64,000 bases of DNA, from NCBI GenBank assembly GCA_947685225.1, contig CANTUV010000051.1:2108001-2172000 (forward strand). The letters run 5' to 3'. Below are positions 34,540 through 47,014 of this stretch, piece after piece. The notes under the pieces are model-generated. The model was not told the origin of the DNA, searched no databases, and was given only the letters and a program-made list of their open reading frames with translations. The position numbers and the translations under genes are program-made. Numbering within the stretch: the first letter of the stretch is position 1; each line of letters starts with the position of its first letter. This DNA comes from Garcia nutans. Its lineage: Eukaryota; Streptophyta; Magnoliopsida; Malpighiales; Euphorbiaceae.

Positions 34540-35472
34540 CTGCGCTGAAGCACGAATTAAGGATCCAAATTTCATATTTTATAACCTAGAGCCGACTTCT
34601 AAAGCAGAAAGGAGAGTTTTGGAGCTGAGATTGAGGGTGAAGACATATTTTAAACAAGATCTAAACCAAGATTCAAGGATTCAAGAGAAGATATACGAAT
34701 TATTCGCAATGGATTGTTTGGATTCTTTTTCATATTTCTCTTGTTCTAGTTTTCTGATTTTCAACATGAACTAATTTATTCTCTATCTAGATATTGATGA
34801 ACCCTAGCCTTATCATATGGATTGAATAATTTTATTAAATTGAATCATTTGATTGAGTTGTTTTATTCTTATGATGCTTAATGATTTATTTCCAATTAAT
34901 AATAGCATGCTTATTGATTGGTTGCAATTTTCATATTATTGACTTGAGAAAGCTTGATATGAATTGAATATTCATAAGAATTGAGGATTGATTGGGGTAC
35001 TAGAGATAGACTTACAAGATCCTTTGGTTTATAATTCCTTATTCTTAATGCAAGATCTATTTAATTATGTTTGAGAAGAGATTCTAGCATTCTACTTAGT
35101 GATTAGGGATTAATTCGCTTGAGAAAGGTTTTAGTCTAATTTAGAGGAATACCAATTTAACTCTATCATTTGGTTTAATTGAATTAATTTTCATAAATAT
35201 AATTGTGGCTAGGGGGATTCAATATCTGGACAGTATCATCATCATCAATCAATTTATTCAACTCTCAATTTCTCTCTATTTTCATTTATTAAGTTAATTA
35301 TCTTTAATTACAAAACTTCACAAAACTATTGAGTTGCTAAACAATGGTTAAATTTTGCACTAGTACTTAGCCTTGTCCTCAGTGGAACGATAACTCACTT
35401 ACTACTTTATTATTTGAGCTACCCGTGCACATGCGGTATTGCAAAAGCATAGGTTCCTACTGTCAAGTTTTT

Positions 35473-35490
35473 GGCACCGTTGCCGGGGAC
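35473..35490 (+). other. Athila primer-binding site (tRNA-Asp type)
   Basis: TGGCACCGTTGCCGGGGA, six bases inside the LTR. One base from the common TGGCGCCGTTGCCGGGGA of Athila elements. Confidence 0.88.
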
Positions 35491-35582
35491 AACGACTTTC
35501 AGTATTAGTAATATAATTAAGACAATTGATTTAGTTTTTATTTTTTTTAACATAAGTTCATTCTAGGTACTTCTTCTTATTT

Positions 35583-37164
35583 ATGACCCGAGCTAGCTCT
35601 TCCCATCTTTTTGAATTAGATCAAGAGTTAGAGAGAACATTGAGAAGAAGACGAAAGGAAGAAGAGGAAATAGTTCTGGCAGAGACGGAACCAAACTTTA
35701 AAGATCCCATCCTAGAAGAAGAAATGGCAGAAAATGAGCTAAGGACGATGCAAGAGTTTGCTAGGCCTACTCTTAATCAGGCTTAATCAAGTATACAAAG
35801 ACCAGTGATTGCTGCCAATAAATTCGAGATAAAAACAAATGTCATTCAAATGGTGCAGCAGACCTGTCAGTTTGATGGATTTCCGGATGAAGATCCTAAT
35901 GCACACATTGAAACTTTTCTGGAAATATGTTACACATTTAAGATACAAAATGTCTCTGAAGATGCAATCAGGCTGAGGTTGTTTCCATTCACACTTAGAG
36001 ATCGACCAAAGAAGTGGCTAAAGTCTTTTCCTCCTAACACTTTCACTACATGGGACCAACTAGCTGAAAAATTTTTAGAGAAGTATTTTCCACCGTCCAA
36101 GACTGCTAAGTTGAGGAATGATATTTCTTCTTTTCTCCAGCTAGATGGTGAAACCCTATATGATGCTTGGGAGAGATTTAAGGATTTATTAAGAAGATGT
36201 CCTCACCATGGGCTTCCGCTGTGGCTTCAGATCCAAATTGTCTATAATGGATTGAGTTACTCAAGTAAGTAGTCCATCAATGCAGCTGGAGGAGGTACCA
36301 TAAACAATAAAACACCTGAAGAAGCAAGGGATTTGATTGAAGACATGGCCCTTACAAATTATCCGTGGCAAACCCCAAGGGAACAAGGAAGATTAAGGGC
36401 TGCTGGTTCACATCAATTGGATCCCATAGTTTCTCTTTCAGCACAGTTGGAAGCAATGAACAAAAAGATCGATTCTTTAGCTTCTTCTCCTTCTTCAGGG
36501 AAAGTGATGCAGGTGATGTCCTATGAATGGTGTGGGGGTGGACATCAAAGTCAAGATTGACTAAGTGGTAACATGTTTGCTAGGCAAGAGCAAGTAGATT
36601 ATGTTGGAAATATGCCAAGGCAACAGCAGAATAATCCCTACAGCAACACGTACAATCTGGGGGTGGAGAAATCATCCTAATTTCTCATGGAATAATCAGA
36701 ATAATCCATGACCTCCCCCTGGATTCCAGCAGCCCTAACATCAACAAGCTACCCCTCCAAGAAAGAGTAATTCGGAGGACATGATGGAGAAATTTATAAC
36801 AGCTTCTGAAACCAGGTTCCAATCAACTGAAACCTCCTTAAGAAATCAGCATGCCTCTATTCATAATTTGGAGAATCAGGTGGGGCAAATTGCCAAGTTG
36901 CTCAGTGAGAGACCACAAGGAAGTTTGCCTAGCAACACTGAGGCAAATCCTAAAGAGCAGCTTAAGGAAATTACACTAAGGAGTGGAAAAGATATCAAGG
37001 GTAATGTGGATGAGAAAAAAGGAGAAGTGGCAGAGAAAAGGGCTGAAGTAGAAGAAAATGATAAAGAAGACAATCCTCCTGTCACTTCGGAAAAGCAAGC
37101 TGCACAAGAAAGTGAGAAAAAGAAGCAGCCACAAGACAGCAGCTCCATAATGAAGGAATACTGA
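35583..37164 (+). pseudogene. gag: Athila gag, degenerate
   Basis: Starts at ATG 35583. The core retrotransposon gag domain is at 35805-36272 (FDGFPDEDPNAHIETFLEIC, WDQLAEKFLEKYFPPSKTAK, RRCPHHGLPLWLQ), a strong Athila signature. The C-terminal part at 36781-37164 holds a coiled-coil-like NLENQVGQIAKLL and a Lys/Glu-rich stretch. In-frame stops at 35784 (TAA), 36270 (TAG) and 36558 (TGA), a frameshift near 36655, further stops near 36710-36740 and a TGA at 37162 make it non-functional. Gag would form virus-like particles. Confidence 0.9.
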
Positions 37165-37941
37165 CCTAGAGTACCATATCCGGCAAGGTTGAATAAGGAC
37201 AAGATTGATGCTCAGTTCGGTAAGTTTCTTGAACTTTTCAAACAATTGCACATTAATATTCCATTTGCTGAGGCTTTGTCATAGATGCCTAAATATGCTA
37301 AATTTTTGAAAGATATCCTTTCTAATAAAAGGAAACTCAAGGAAGTGTCTTTAGTGCATTTTTCTGAAAAGAGTTTGGCAATTTTGCAAAATAGGTTACC
37401 TAAGAAGTTAAAAGATCCAGGTAGTTTCACCATTCCATGTTTGATAGGTAACCTTGAGTTTAAAAGTGCATTAGCTGATTTGGGGGCTAGCATAAGTGTT
37501 ATGCCATATAAAATGTTTAAAGAGTTAGACATTGGTAACCCTAAACCAACACTAATGACCATCCAACTTGCTGATAAGTCAGTAGTCCATCCTCGTGGCA
37601 TTATAGAAGATGTGTTGGTAAAAGTTGGGGATTTCATTTTCCCCAATGATTTTGTTGTCATTGATATTGATGAAGTTGCAGATGTTTCACTTATTCTTGG
37701 TAGGCCATTATTAAATACAGCCCGTGCCCTTATCGATGTTCATGATGGCACCCTAACTTTGAGAGTGGGTGGTGATAAGGTTATTTTTAGGATATATGAT
37801 GCTATGAAACATTCACTTTCACTTGATGAGGCGAAATCATGCAATGATGTTATTGAGCATGAAACCATAAATTGTGTTACTAACATTGTTTCCAAGGATC
37901 CCCTTGAGCTGTGTTTATTGCAGGAAAATGTTGAGGATTAG
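37165..37941 (+). pseudogene. Athila protease domain
   Basis: Open from 37285 to 37941 (218 residues). Retropepsin-type aspartic protease: the catalytic motif is ADLGAS at about 37470-37490, the usual D-L/T-G-A-S, followed by the C-terminal motif ILGRPLL at about 37693-37713. The upstream sequence (37165-37284) continues the same frame but has a TAG at 37282. The protease domain itself looks intact, but the polyprotein around it is broken. Confidence 0.88.
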
Positions 37942-38223
37942 GAAGCAATGGAGCAGCTTGTTTTTCTTGAAGCAAGCAAATCGTTCAAATGCAGGGCATA
38001 TGAGACTATTGAGATGCCAAAGGAAGAGCAGCCAAAACCTTCGGTGATTGACCCACCCAACTTGGAACTAAAGCCCCTTACAGATAACCTTGAGTATGGA
38101 TTTTTGGCGGAGGAGAAGAAATTACCAACACATGCCCCTGCTCCTGCACCTGCACCTCAAGTTGATGTCTCCGATGATGAGACCAGCAGTGACGATTCCG
38201 GCGATGCGCCGATTTTTTACTAG
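37942..38223 (+). pseudogene. Athila pre-RT linker fused to an acidic tail
   Basis: Same frame as the protease, separated by a TAG at 37939-37941. It reaches LELKPLTDNLEYGFL, the conserved segment just before RT in Athila polyproteins. Where RT should start it reads PAPAPAPQVDVSDDETSSDD and ends at a TAG. This is the breakpoint of the RT-RNase H-integrase loss, or a designed gag-protease end. Confidence 0.75.
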
Positions 38224-39531
38224 CCCACATTTTGATTTTAATTTAATTTATTTTCATTTCTTTGCTTATTCAGTATTCTTTTTATGTTTCTTTCTTTTTC
38301 ATTGCTTCTGGACAATTGCTATTTTCTTTACGAATTATTTCTTTTGTTCATTTATTTCATTTATTTATGTCTTAACCTTGTTTTTGCATTTTAGATTTTT
38401 GTTTTGAAGCAAATCCACCTTCACCATACTCTTGGCACCATACTCATATTTATCCATTCATGGACATGAAAGGGCAGTTTTTCTCTCTCTTCATTATTTC
38501 TTGTTTTGCACACACATTGGGGACAATGTGCGTCTTAAGTGTGGGGGAGAGGTATACTTTCTTGATTGAATTTTTACTATTTCATTCTTTCTATTTGATT
38601 CATTTGTCTCAATTAATTTCTGCAAATTGTTTTTTGGATTTAAGTAAGCTAGATTGTTGTAATAAGTGTGAATTGAGATGGTTCCCCTTTATATGTTTAA
38701 TTAATTTGTGATTTCCTAAATGACAATTTCTTGTTGAGGTTAACATAGTGATCTTAACCAATTGCTGAGGATCGATTGTAATAGCTATAATTGGGTTGTG
38801 GATTGATGGAAATTGGACAAATTTGAAGTTTAAAACCTTAGTTACAATTTTGATCATGTTATAATTCCTTAGATTCTTGAGTCAAACTTAGTATGACCCT
38901 TAAGTTTTTGACCCTTGAGTTGTTTAAAAAATAAAAAAAAATTATAAATAAACAAAAATAAAAATAAAAATAAATAAATAATTATAATTAAAGGAGCTTT
39001 GAAAATTTATCCCTGTTTCGCTGATTTTTACTTTTGAATTAAAATAAATGAGTTGGAATCATGAATAGTGTTAGTAGCTACTTCAACGGTGATTCTGGCT
39101 GAGTAATCGGGGGTCAGCATCACAAATTTTTACCTTCGCGTCAAAAGGTTAGTATCAGTTCAAGTAAGTCGGGCTCCTTAAAATGTATATATATGTGTAT
39201 ATACATTTTAAAAAAAAAGGGTTAGAGAACTTAAGAGAAAATTTACATTTTTCGTACTTTGTTCATGGCTTTTTGATTTTCTGGAATTTTATGCACAATT
39301 CTTTAACTCTGGATTTTTAGGTTTTAGGTCTGTGAAATTTTTGTTTTGAAACTTCTTGATTCAGCTGTTATGATTGTGAATTAGTTTTTGGTTGAGAAAG
39401 TGGGGTTTTCTAATTCAAGCATTGTCAAAACTTTTCTTTTCTTTTTGAATATAGAGGGGGTATGTCATTTCAGCTTATTACAGTGATTTAGTTTGCTTGA
39501 GGACAAGCAAAAACTCAAGTGAAGGGGAATT
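38224..39531 (+). other. Athila 3' non-coding region and polypurine tract
   Basis: 1.3 kb, T-rich, no coding match. Direct or inverted short runs such as ATATATATGTGTATATACAT near 39190. It ends in AAGTGAAGGGGAATT before the 3' LTR, the polypurine tract. Confidence 0.7.
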
Positions 39532-40881
39532 TGATAAGTGCACAATTGATTATATTTTGCCCCTATTTCTTAATATGATTATTATCCAATTGAGTTTGAA
39601 TTGTTTGTTCAAGTGTCTTTTAGGGTTAATTTTAGGAATTCTCTGTATTTTGAGGCTTATGGTCATTTCAGAGGAATTACGGATGAAAGTAGAAGAAAAG
39701 AGCAAAATTCATCAATGGACACGCCCATGGACATGGGCGTGTCAATGGACGTGCCCTTGATGCTGCATACAGAAGCATTGACACACCCAGTGACATGGGC
39801 GTGTCACCAAGCGTGCCTTTTACAATGTTTCACAGTAGCTGTGACTCGGCCAGTGACATGGGCGTGTCACTAGACATGCCTTATGTTTAAAATCTCAGTG
39901 GCATTGACATGCCCAGTGACATGGGCGTGTCAGGCGAAATTATCTGCACTATAAAAGTTTCGCTGAAGCACGAATTAAGGATCCAAATTTCATATTTTAT
40001 AACCTAGAGCCGACTTCTAAAGTAAAAAGGAGAGTTTTGGAGTTGAGATTGAGGGTGAAGACATATTTTAAACAAGATCTAAACCAAGATTCAAGGATTC
40101 AAGAGAAGATATATGAATTATTCGCAATGGATTGTTTGGATTCTTTTTCTTATTTCTCTTGTTCTAGTTTCTGATTTTGAACATGAACTAATTTATTCTC
40201 TATCTAGATATTAATGAACCCTAGCTTTATTGTATGGATTGAATAATTTTATTCAATTGAATCATTTGATTGTGTTGTTTTATTCTTATGATGCTTAATG
40301 ATTTATTTCCAATTAATAATAGCATGCTTATTGATTGGTTGCAATTTTCATATTATTGACTTGAGAAAGCTTGATATGAATTGAATATCATAAGAATTGA
40401 GGATTGATTGGGGTACTAGAGATAGACTTACAAGATCCTTTGTTTTATAATTTTTTATTCTTAATGCAAGATCTATTTAATTATGTTTGAGAAGAGATTC
40501 CGACATTCTACTTAGTGATTATGGATTAATTCGCTTGAGAAATATTTTAGTCTAATTTAGAGGAATACCAATTCAACTCTATCATTTGGTTTAATTGAAT
40601 TGATTTTCATAAATATAATTGTGGCTAGGGGGATTCAATATCTGGACAGTATCATCATCATCAATCAATTTATTCAACTCTTAATTTCTCTCTATTTTCA
40701 TTTATTAAGTTAATTATCTTTAATTGCAAAACTTCACAAAACTATTGAGTTGCTAAACAACGGTTAAAATTTGCACTAGTACTTAGCCTTGTCCTCAGGG
40801 GAACGATAACTCACTCACTACTTTATTACTTGAGCGACCCGTGCACTTGCGGTATTGCAATAGCATAGGTTCCTGCTGTCA
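39532..40881 (+). repeat. Athila 3' LTR
   Basis: 1350 bp, same ends as the 5' LTR. It lacks about 13 bp of the last palindrome unit. TATA at 39950-39957. Followed by TSD acatg. Confidence 0.92.
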
Positions 40882-40883
40882 AC

Positions 40884-42155
40884 ATGCATACATTTTCATC
40901 TCGTATCATTTATCCTCTCTGGCTCACAGCCCTGGATTACGATAGTTCAAAAGCTTACGATAATCTAACCTACGACGGAGATGAAGAATATAGCAATGAC
41001 TCAATCACTTGCTCACCAAAAGCAATGAAGCTCGAACAAATTCAAAGAATGGTGGATGATGCCCTCAATGCCAAGATGAAAGAAATAAAAGAGGCCCTAG
41101 CTGAGACCATGAAGAACCAATTGACTGCAATTTTAGGAAATCATGCCGAAGTATCTGCTAGCACTAAAAAACCAAACGACAAAGGGAAGACTAAAGTTGG
41201 CGAAGTGGTTTTTGATGATGACAAGTTAGTCGTTGATGAAGATGATGACTGGGCTCAATACTTCTAAGATCCTCAACTCTATGGCTCAAACTCTAAGATA
41301 TTTCATGCTCTCATGGGACCCTGTTGTCCAAAATTAGTTCAAGACCTTGGAGAAAAGTACTCAAAAAGATTGGGACATGTTATACAAGGCTTTCATTCAG
41401 CAATATGGGTATAAGGTCGAGTTGGAAGTTACCTTAATGGAAGTTGAGTCAATTAGACAAAGGCCAAATGAGAATTTTGTGGACTATGTGAAAAGATGGA
41501 GAAATAAGGCTGCTTTGCTCAAGAAGAGGCCCGATGAATCTAATCAAATAAGGATGATTGTGAGAGGGGTGTTGCCTAGTCTTCGTGAAAGGATGTCTCA
41601 TACACTCATCCGTGACTTCATAGATCTTCTCCAAGCTGGTCTACAAATTGAAGAGTGGGAAAGGGAGAAGAATCACTTTTCAATAAAAAGAAATGAGAAA
41701 GGGAATTATCAGCCTAGCAATCAAAGCACACAAAAAGAAGTTGATGTTAATACAACTGGTCAAGCAAATAGAAGATAATTTTTAGATCTAGGAAAGCCTT
41801 TGTCTTGGGTCTTCAACAAGATACAAAAGAAAGGATTATTACAACCATTGGCCCCTCGACTTTGCCAAATCCTTTACCCCCAAAATTTGATACTAAGGCT
41901 TTTTGTCAATTTTATCAGAATCAAAGACATAAGACTGATAGATGTACTTGATTGAAGCATGAGATCCAAGATCTAATCGATAGTGGTAAGCTACCAAAGC
42001 CGAACAAGCCCAATACCAAGAACAATCCTTTGCCTAAGTTTGGAAGAGTACCTCCTCCGGCAACCTTCATGGTGGGAAAAGGATTGGAAGAAGATTTTGT
42101 TTTATCATCCTTTCAAGATGGAAATATTGAAGATGTAAAAGGAAAAGAAGCTTAA
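40884..42155 (+). pseudogene. gag: Tat-2 gag, degenerate
   Basis: N-terminal part 40884-41267 (AMKLEQIQRMVDDALNAKMK, coiled-coil-like, acidic end). Core gag domain 41347-41778 (WDMLYKAFIQQYG, NENFVDYVKRWRNKAALLKK, LQAGLQIEEWE). Tat/Ogre C-terminal block LDLGKPLSWVF...KKGLLQPLAP near 41783-41855, a decayed Cys-His motif, then KHEIQDLIDSGKLPKPNKP. Frameshifts lie between 41267 and 41347 and before 41952. The TGA at 41949-41951 is in the same place as in Tat-1. The start at 40884 is partly made by the Athila TSD; the true start may be the Met near 41025. Confidence 0.85.
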
Positions 42156-44689
42156 ACTCAATGGACTTTCCTTATCTTGAATGTTGCTTTTCAATTTTAC
42201 TTTTTTTAATATCTTGGAACTATTGTGTTTTTCAAATTTAAAGTTGCTTGAAATAAATTACTTTCATCAAAATTTTTGTTGGTCTTTGTTCATTTTGGTG
42301 CTCAACCAATAAGGAATCTAGCTTGATAATTCCTAAATTAATATATTTATGCATCATGACTTGAATGACTTTACTAGGTGAGGGAATTGCTCCATAGCAT
42401 TGAGTTGTGTATGCTTACTTAGAGAGGGCTCCTACATAATTACCTTTGTCTAGGTCCTAGTCAGTCTTAGATTTGTCTAGGTCCTAGTCAGTCTTAGAAC
42501 ATGCTTTAACAAACCTTCAAGGTGAAATTAAACTCTAATTATTTAAGGGAGAGATGATCGAGGTATTGTTTGGTTAGCCAACAACTAGTATCCACCCTAT
42601 TAAATATCAATCCCTAGTTGTCCCTTTGAGCCTTCATAAAGTTTTAGCTTTCTTTTCAATAGCATATAACCTCAACGACCTACCTTGAGCTATTGTGATA
42701 CTTTTAACAAGTCTTATGATCACTAAGATGAAGAGGTAAGAAGATCAAAGAAAGGAATGAATAGTCAAGACCATGAAGATAGTCAAAGTTCTCAAGACCA
42801 TAAGGGTAGTTGAAGTTCAACTGAATTAGACCAAATATCACAAATCAAGTCAAGACTGAAGCAGATTAATACCACTCCACTCATCCATTATTGGAAACTC
42901 AAGTCGGAACAAACAAGACAACTCTTTTAGAGCTAGAACCAAAAAAGAAAAGAAAAGAAGAAGAAGAAGAAGAAGAAGAAAAGAAAAAAAAAAGAAAAAG
43001 AAAAAAAGGACAAGAAAAGAGAAAGAAAAAGAAGAAAGATAATACCCAAAACGGTTCAAAAAGCCAACTGAGTTCTCTTTTACCTAAGAAAACAAAAGGC
43101 TTCCATTTAGTTTATAAGGACAATTTGACTGGAATTGGTCCAACCCGACCAAAGATTCCATCAAAATCAAAGAAATGGAGAAAGGTCACCCAGTTTTTGA
43201 AAGTCCTATGCATGACAGTTCTATAAGGAAGAAGGACAAAATGATAAAATGCTCAAAGAAAGGGAAGAGCAAGGAAAATAAAAAGAAAGAAAATAGAAAA
43301 GAAGAAAAGAAATGAATTTGAGTACCAATCTTTTTGCAAAGGCAAAGACTATCCCAATCAAGATTCAGGTTAACGCCAAAAAGAAAGAAGAATGTTCAAA
43401 GCTCTATCTTTTCATGCTCCCAACTCTCTAAAGTTCCAACAAGCAGTTTGTAGTGTGAAGGTTTGTCCATTGTGTCACATCGGCTCTAACTTACAAATGG
43501 CCTTCATTTAACCCATGTCCCTTATAGACCCCATTTCAAGCCTATCAAAGACTTGTTGATCTCTCTTGGTAGGTAGAGTCTATTAGTGGAGATAGTTTAA
43601 ATAAGCATGCATATGAGATAGACTATATTCAAACTCAATGAGACCTTTGGCTAAGCAATGTGTATGTTTCTATCTGAAGTGCAACAATTCTTGCTTAAAT
43701 AGAAATGATTCCCGAGTTTAGTATGGTAACTAGTGTTGTCATGTTATAGATATGTTAATTTGGAAAATCAAGTCCTGAGATACATTGACATTAATTCGGC
43801 AAAGCCAACATTTGATTTTAAAATCAAAATTCAAAAAAAAAATTTAGCAAAAAAATCACAAAGCCTTCAAGTTAAGGGAAATATGTCAAATCATTGAACC
43901 TCCAAAGGACACATTGGGCAAATAAAATGATTATTGGCAAGGCCATGAAGAAGCTACCAACTGACATGCTGAAACATAGTTTGAAATGGATGCATCCCTA
44001 ACTCTGCTGCTTGGGCTCTCCACCACTTGTGTTCTCAACATCTTGAAGATAAAAGCCATAAATGCAAAGCTTTCTGTTATTCCAATGCAAGACTTGAACG
44101 AGCATCAAAAAGAAGTCAATCAGAATACTTCTGCTGATCACCTCAATCTGTGAGTCGATGGAACCACTGCAAGTCTTATTCATGCATATCATGCATACAT
44201 GAGCATATCACATTCCATTTTCTTGTATTGTATTGTCTATTCTTTATCAAAGTGAACAACAAATACCTTGTGAAGTAAAGAATCAAAAGAAGATATCTAA
44301 TCAGGGGGTATGAAAAGCCCATTGCTTGAGAAAGTTCCAGTAATTTTGCAAAGAAAAGAAATCCGTGCTTTTGCGAAGATCTAGACAATAAAAAATTCAA
44401 TCAGAGCCCGCATAGAAAAATCATGGGTTTGAGCCTACATAGGGGGCAAAGTTTCTCCTTCTCAATTTTTGAGTTTATGTATAAAAAAAAATTTTGAGAC
44501 TCACTTCTAATATTTTACCACACAGGGGGGCAAGGAGAGGATATGAAGGCTACCTAAAAAGGGCTGAATTTTTTTTGCAAAAGTTTAAAGGAAGAACAAA
44601 AAAGAATGAAAAAGAAGAAAATTAGAATTCTCAAAAGAATGAAGATGCAAAAGACAAAATATCAGCTCAGCTAAAAGAGCTGAAGCCAG
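42156..44689 (+). other. Tat-2 3' non-coding region
   Basis: 2.5 kb where pol would be expected; no protease, RT, RNase H or integrase motif seen. Much of 43440-44420 matches Tat-1 at 4430-5420 inverted, so a non-coding sequence is conserved between copies. Confidence 0.7.
42940..43330 (+). repeat. Purine-rich low-complexity insertion in Tat-2
   Basis: (GAA)n and A/G runs, densest at 42950-43040, not present at the matching place in Tat-1. It gives a false Lys/Glu ORF (42891-43226). Confidence 0.75.
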
Positions 44690-45640
44690 GGTAAAGACCC
44701 GACCTCCAATAGATGAAGATCCATGTTTCAAGGGTAAAGACCCGGCCTCCAATAGATAATCATGTTTTAAGGGTAAAGATCCAATTTTCAATGGATAAAG
44801 ATCCATGTTTCAAGGGTAAAGATTCGATTTCCTATGGATAAGGATCCATATTTCAAAGGGTGAAGACCCGAAGTCCAAAACGATGAAGATCCATTTTAAG
44901 GGTGAAGACCCGATTTCCAAATATGAAGATCCATTTACAAGGTTGAAGACCCGATCTCCAAGGATGAAGATCCATTTTCAAGGGTGAAGACCCGATTTTC
45001 AAGGATGAAGATCCATTTTTAAAGGTGAAGACCTGATTCCAAGGATGAAGATCCAATTTCAAATGGTGAAGACCTGAAGTCCAAAGAATAAAGATCCATT
45101 TTCAAGGGTGAAGACCCAATTTACAAGGATGAAGATCCATTTTTCAAAGGGTGAAGACCTGATTCCAAGGATGAAGATCCAATTTCAAAGGGTAAAGACC
45201 TAAAGTCCAAAGGATGAAGATCCATTTTCAAGAGCGAAGACTCGATTTCCAAGGATGAAGATCCATTTTCAAGGGTGAAGACCTGATATCAAAGGATGAA
45301 GATCCATTTACAAAAGGTGAAGACCTGAAGTCCAAAAGGATGAAGATCCATTTTCAAGGGTGAAGAGTCGATTTCCAAGGATGAAGATCCATCTACAAGG
45401 GTGAAGACCCGATCTCCAAGGATGAAGATCTATTTTCAAGGGTGAAGACCCAATCTCCAAGGATGAAGATCCATTTTCAAGGGTGAAGACACGATCTCCA
45501 AGGATGAAGATCCATTTTACAAGGGCAAAGACCCGATCTCCAAGGATGAAGATTCATTTTCAAAGGTGAAGATCCGATACTAAGGATGTAGATCCAAGGT
45601 CCAACGATGAAGTTTCATTTTGAGGGTGGAGACCCATAAT
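44690..45640 (+). repeat. Satellite-like array, copy A, in Tat-2
   Basis: More than twenty units of 40-42 bp: GATGAAGATCCATTTTCAAG followed by GGTGAAGACCCGATCTCC. Unit length and sequence vary slightly. Same unit as Tat-1 array 2. Confidence 0.92.
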
Positions 45641-45891
45641 GCGTTAAAGAATAGAACAGCTGGAGCAGTCAAATTTCTTAACTCATAAAAGGTCAGTCAA
45701 ACTCGGTCTCGGGTTCAGAACCCAAACCCTAGATTCACCTTGGGTCCAGAACCCAAATATTTTTTTAGTCCAAAACTCAAACCAACCTTGGGTAAGGAGT
45801 CCTATATGGCTCAAAACCCAGTAAAAAATCACATTGCTTTTCACTCTCTATTGCCGTAATCAATTCAAGATCATTCAAGCAGGGGGTAAAC

Positions 45892-47014
45892 TATAAACCT
45901 TAAATTTTGACCCCAATTTGATATGGCCCTAATTAAAGGATGCCAAAATAAATTTGATCTGACTTTAAATATTAACCTAGTTTATAATTTTTAAAGGAGC
46001 CGGTTCGGATTAAAGAGGCATATATTTAATTATAAAACCTTAAAATCAAGTGGAATTGGCCCAAATTAAAATATTTTGGTCCATAAGTTAAAAAAACTAG
46101 AATAATTTAAGTGAGGCTGGCCTGGAAGACAATAGCATGCCTCATGTCGATCTGGCAACCCAGGTCGACATGAGGTCAACCTGGGCAAGCTAGGTCGACA
46201 TGAGCATGCTTCATGTCGACCTTGGGAGGCTAGGTTGACATGGGCATGCTTCATGTCGACCTTGGCAGCCCAAGATTGACATGAGCATGCCTCATGTCAA
46301 CTTGGGTAGCCCAAGGTCGACATGAGGTTGGTCTCATGTCAACGTAAGGCAACCAAGTCGACATGGGTTTAATACGTTTCCTAATTCAACTAGAATTTGT
46401 TTTAGGGACTGATTTATATTTGGTTAAGGATTCTGAGTGAGGTTCGGCTATAAATATTAACATTTCAAAATTCAGAAAGGAGGAGAAAACATTAAGAGAA
46501 AACATTAGCAGGGGACGACAACAAACAGAAAAGATTAGCAACGCTGTCTTTGTTCATTGTTCATCCAGAAGTTAATTGTGGAGGAACCAATGAGCAGAGG
46601 TTTGATCTTCAATCATGAATTATTTATGTTCACAGTAGTTTCGTTTCTTTGATTAATAAGAACATGCATGCAGTAACTTGATCATTGAACACACAATACC
46701 TTAAGCTTTGAACATGCAGTAAATTGGTTTTTGTCTTAATAACTTTAATCGTTTGCTTTAATTATCACATTGATCAATTGGTATTCGTAACCCCACTGGC
46801 ATATTTCATAAAAAACATAAAACTATCCAGTAGCCATCGAGGATTTAAATTAATTGTTAAAATCTATCTTGTTTACTTTAACTTCAAGAACCGTATGTTG
46901 TTTCATTAAAACTCAAAACCTCAAACTATTTTTATCCAAAAGCCTAAACCATTTCATTATTAAACTCCAAAATATTGATTATTTTTCCAAAACCTTAATT
47001 TATTTTTCCAAATC
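45892..47014 (+). repeat. Tat-2 truncated LTR
   Basis: First 1.12 kb of a Tat-2 LTR, including the polypurine tract before it (45876-45891), the hairpin array (46141-46366) and the TATA box (46449-46456). Cut at 47015 before the telobox cluster. Product of the tandem duplication. Confidence 0.88.

Larger units (their letters stand above)
34102..35466 (+). repeat. Athila 5' LTR
   Basis: 1365 bp, TGATAAGTGCACAATTG...CTACTGTCA. U3 has a block of self-complementary repeats (34288-34516) followed by a TATA box. The ORFs across the repeats are artefacts. Confidence 0.92.
34102..40881 (+). mobile_element. Athila-type gypsy element with gag and protease only
   Basis: 6.78-kb plus-strand element, TSD acatg at 34097-34101 and 40882-40886. 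LTRs are 34102-35466 and 39532-40881. The primer site TGGCACCGTTGCCGGGGA is the tRNA-Asp type of Athila. Gag and protease are recognisable (35583-38223), but RT, RNase H and integrase are absent; after the pre-RT linker the frame passes into a Pro/Ala and acidic tail and stops. LTRs differ by about 4-5 percent over the first 480 bp by eye. Confidence 0.92.

Noticed and set aside
42891..43226. Lys/Glu-rich 111-residue ORF
   Set aside because: Translation of a purine-rich low-complexity insertion with no counterpart in Tat-1.
44690..45640. CRISPR-like regular direct repeats
   Set aside because: There are no unique spacers, units are contiguous and degenerate, and the context is a plant retrotransposon.
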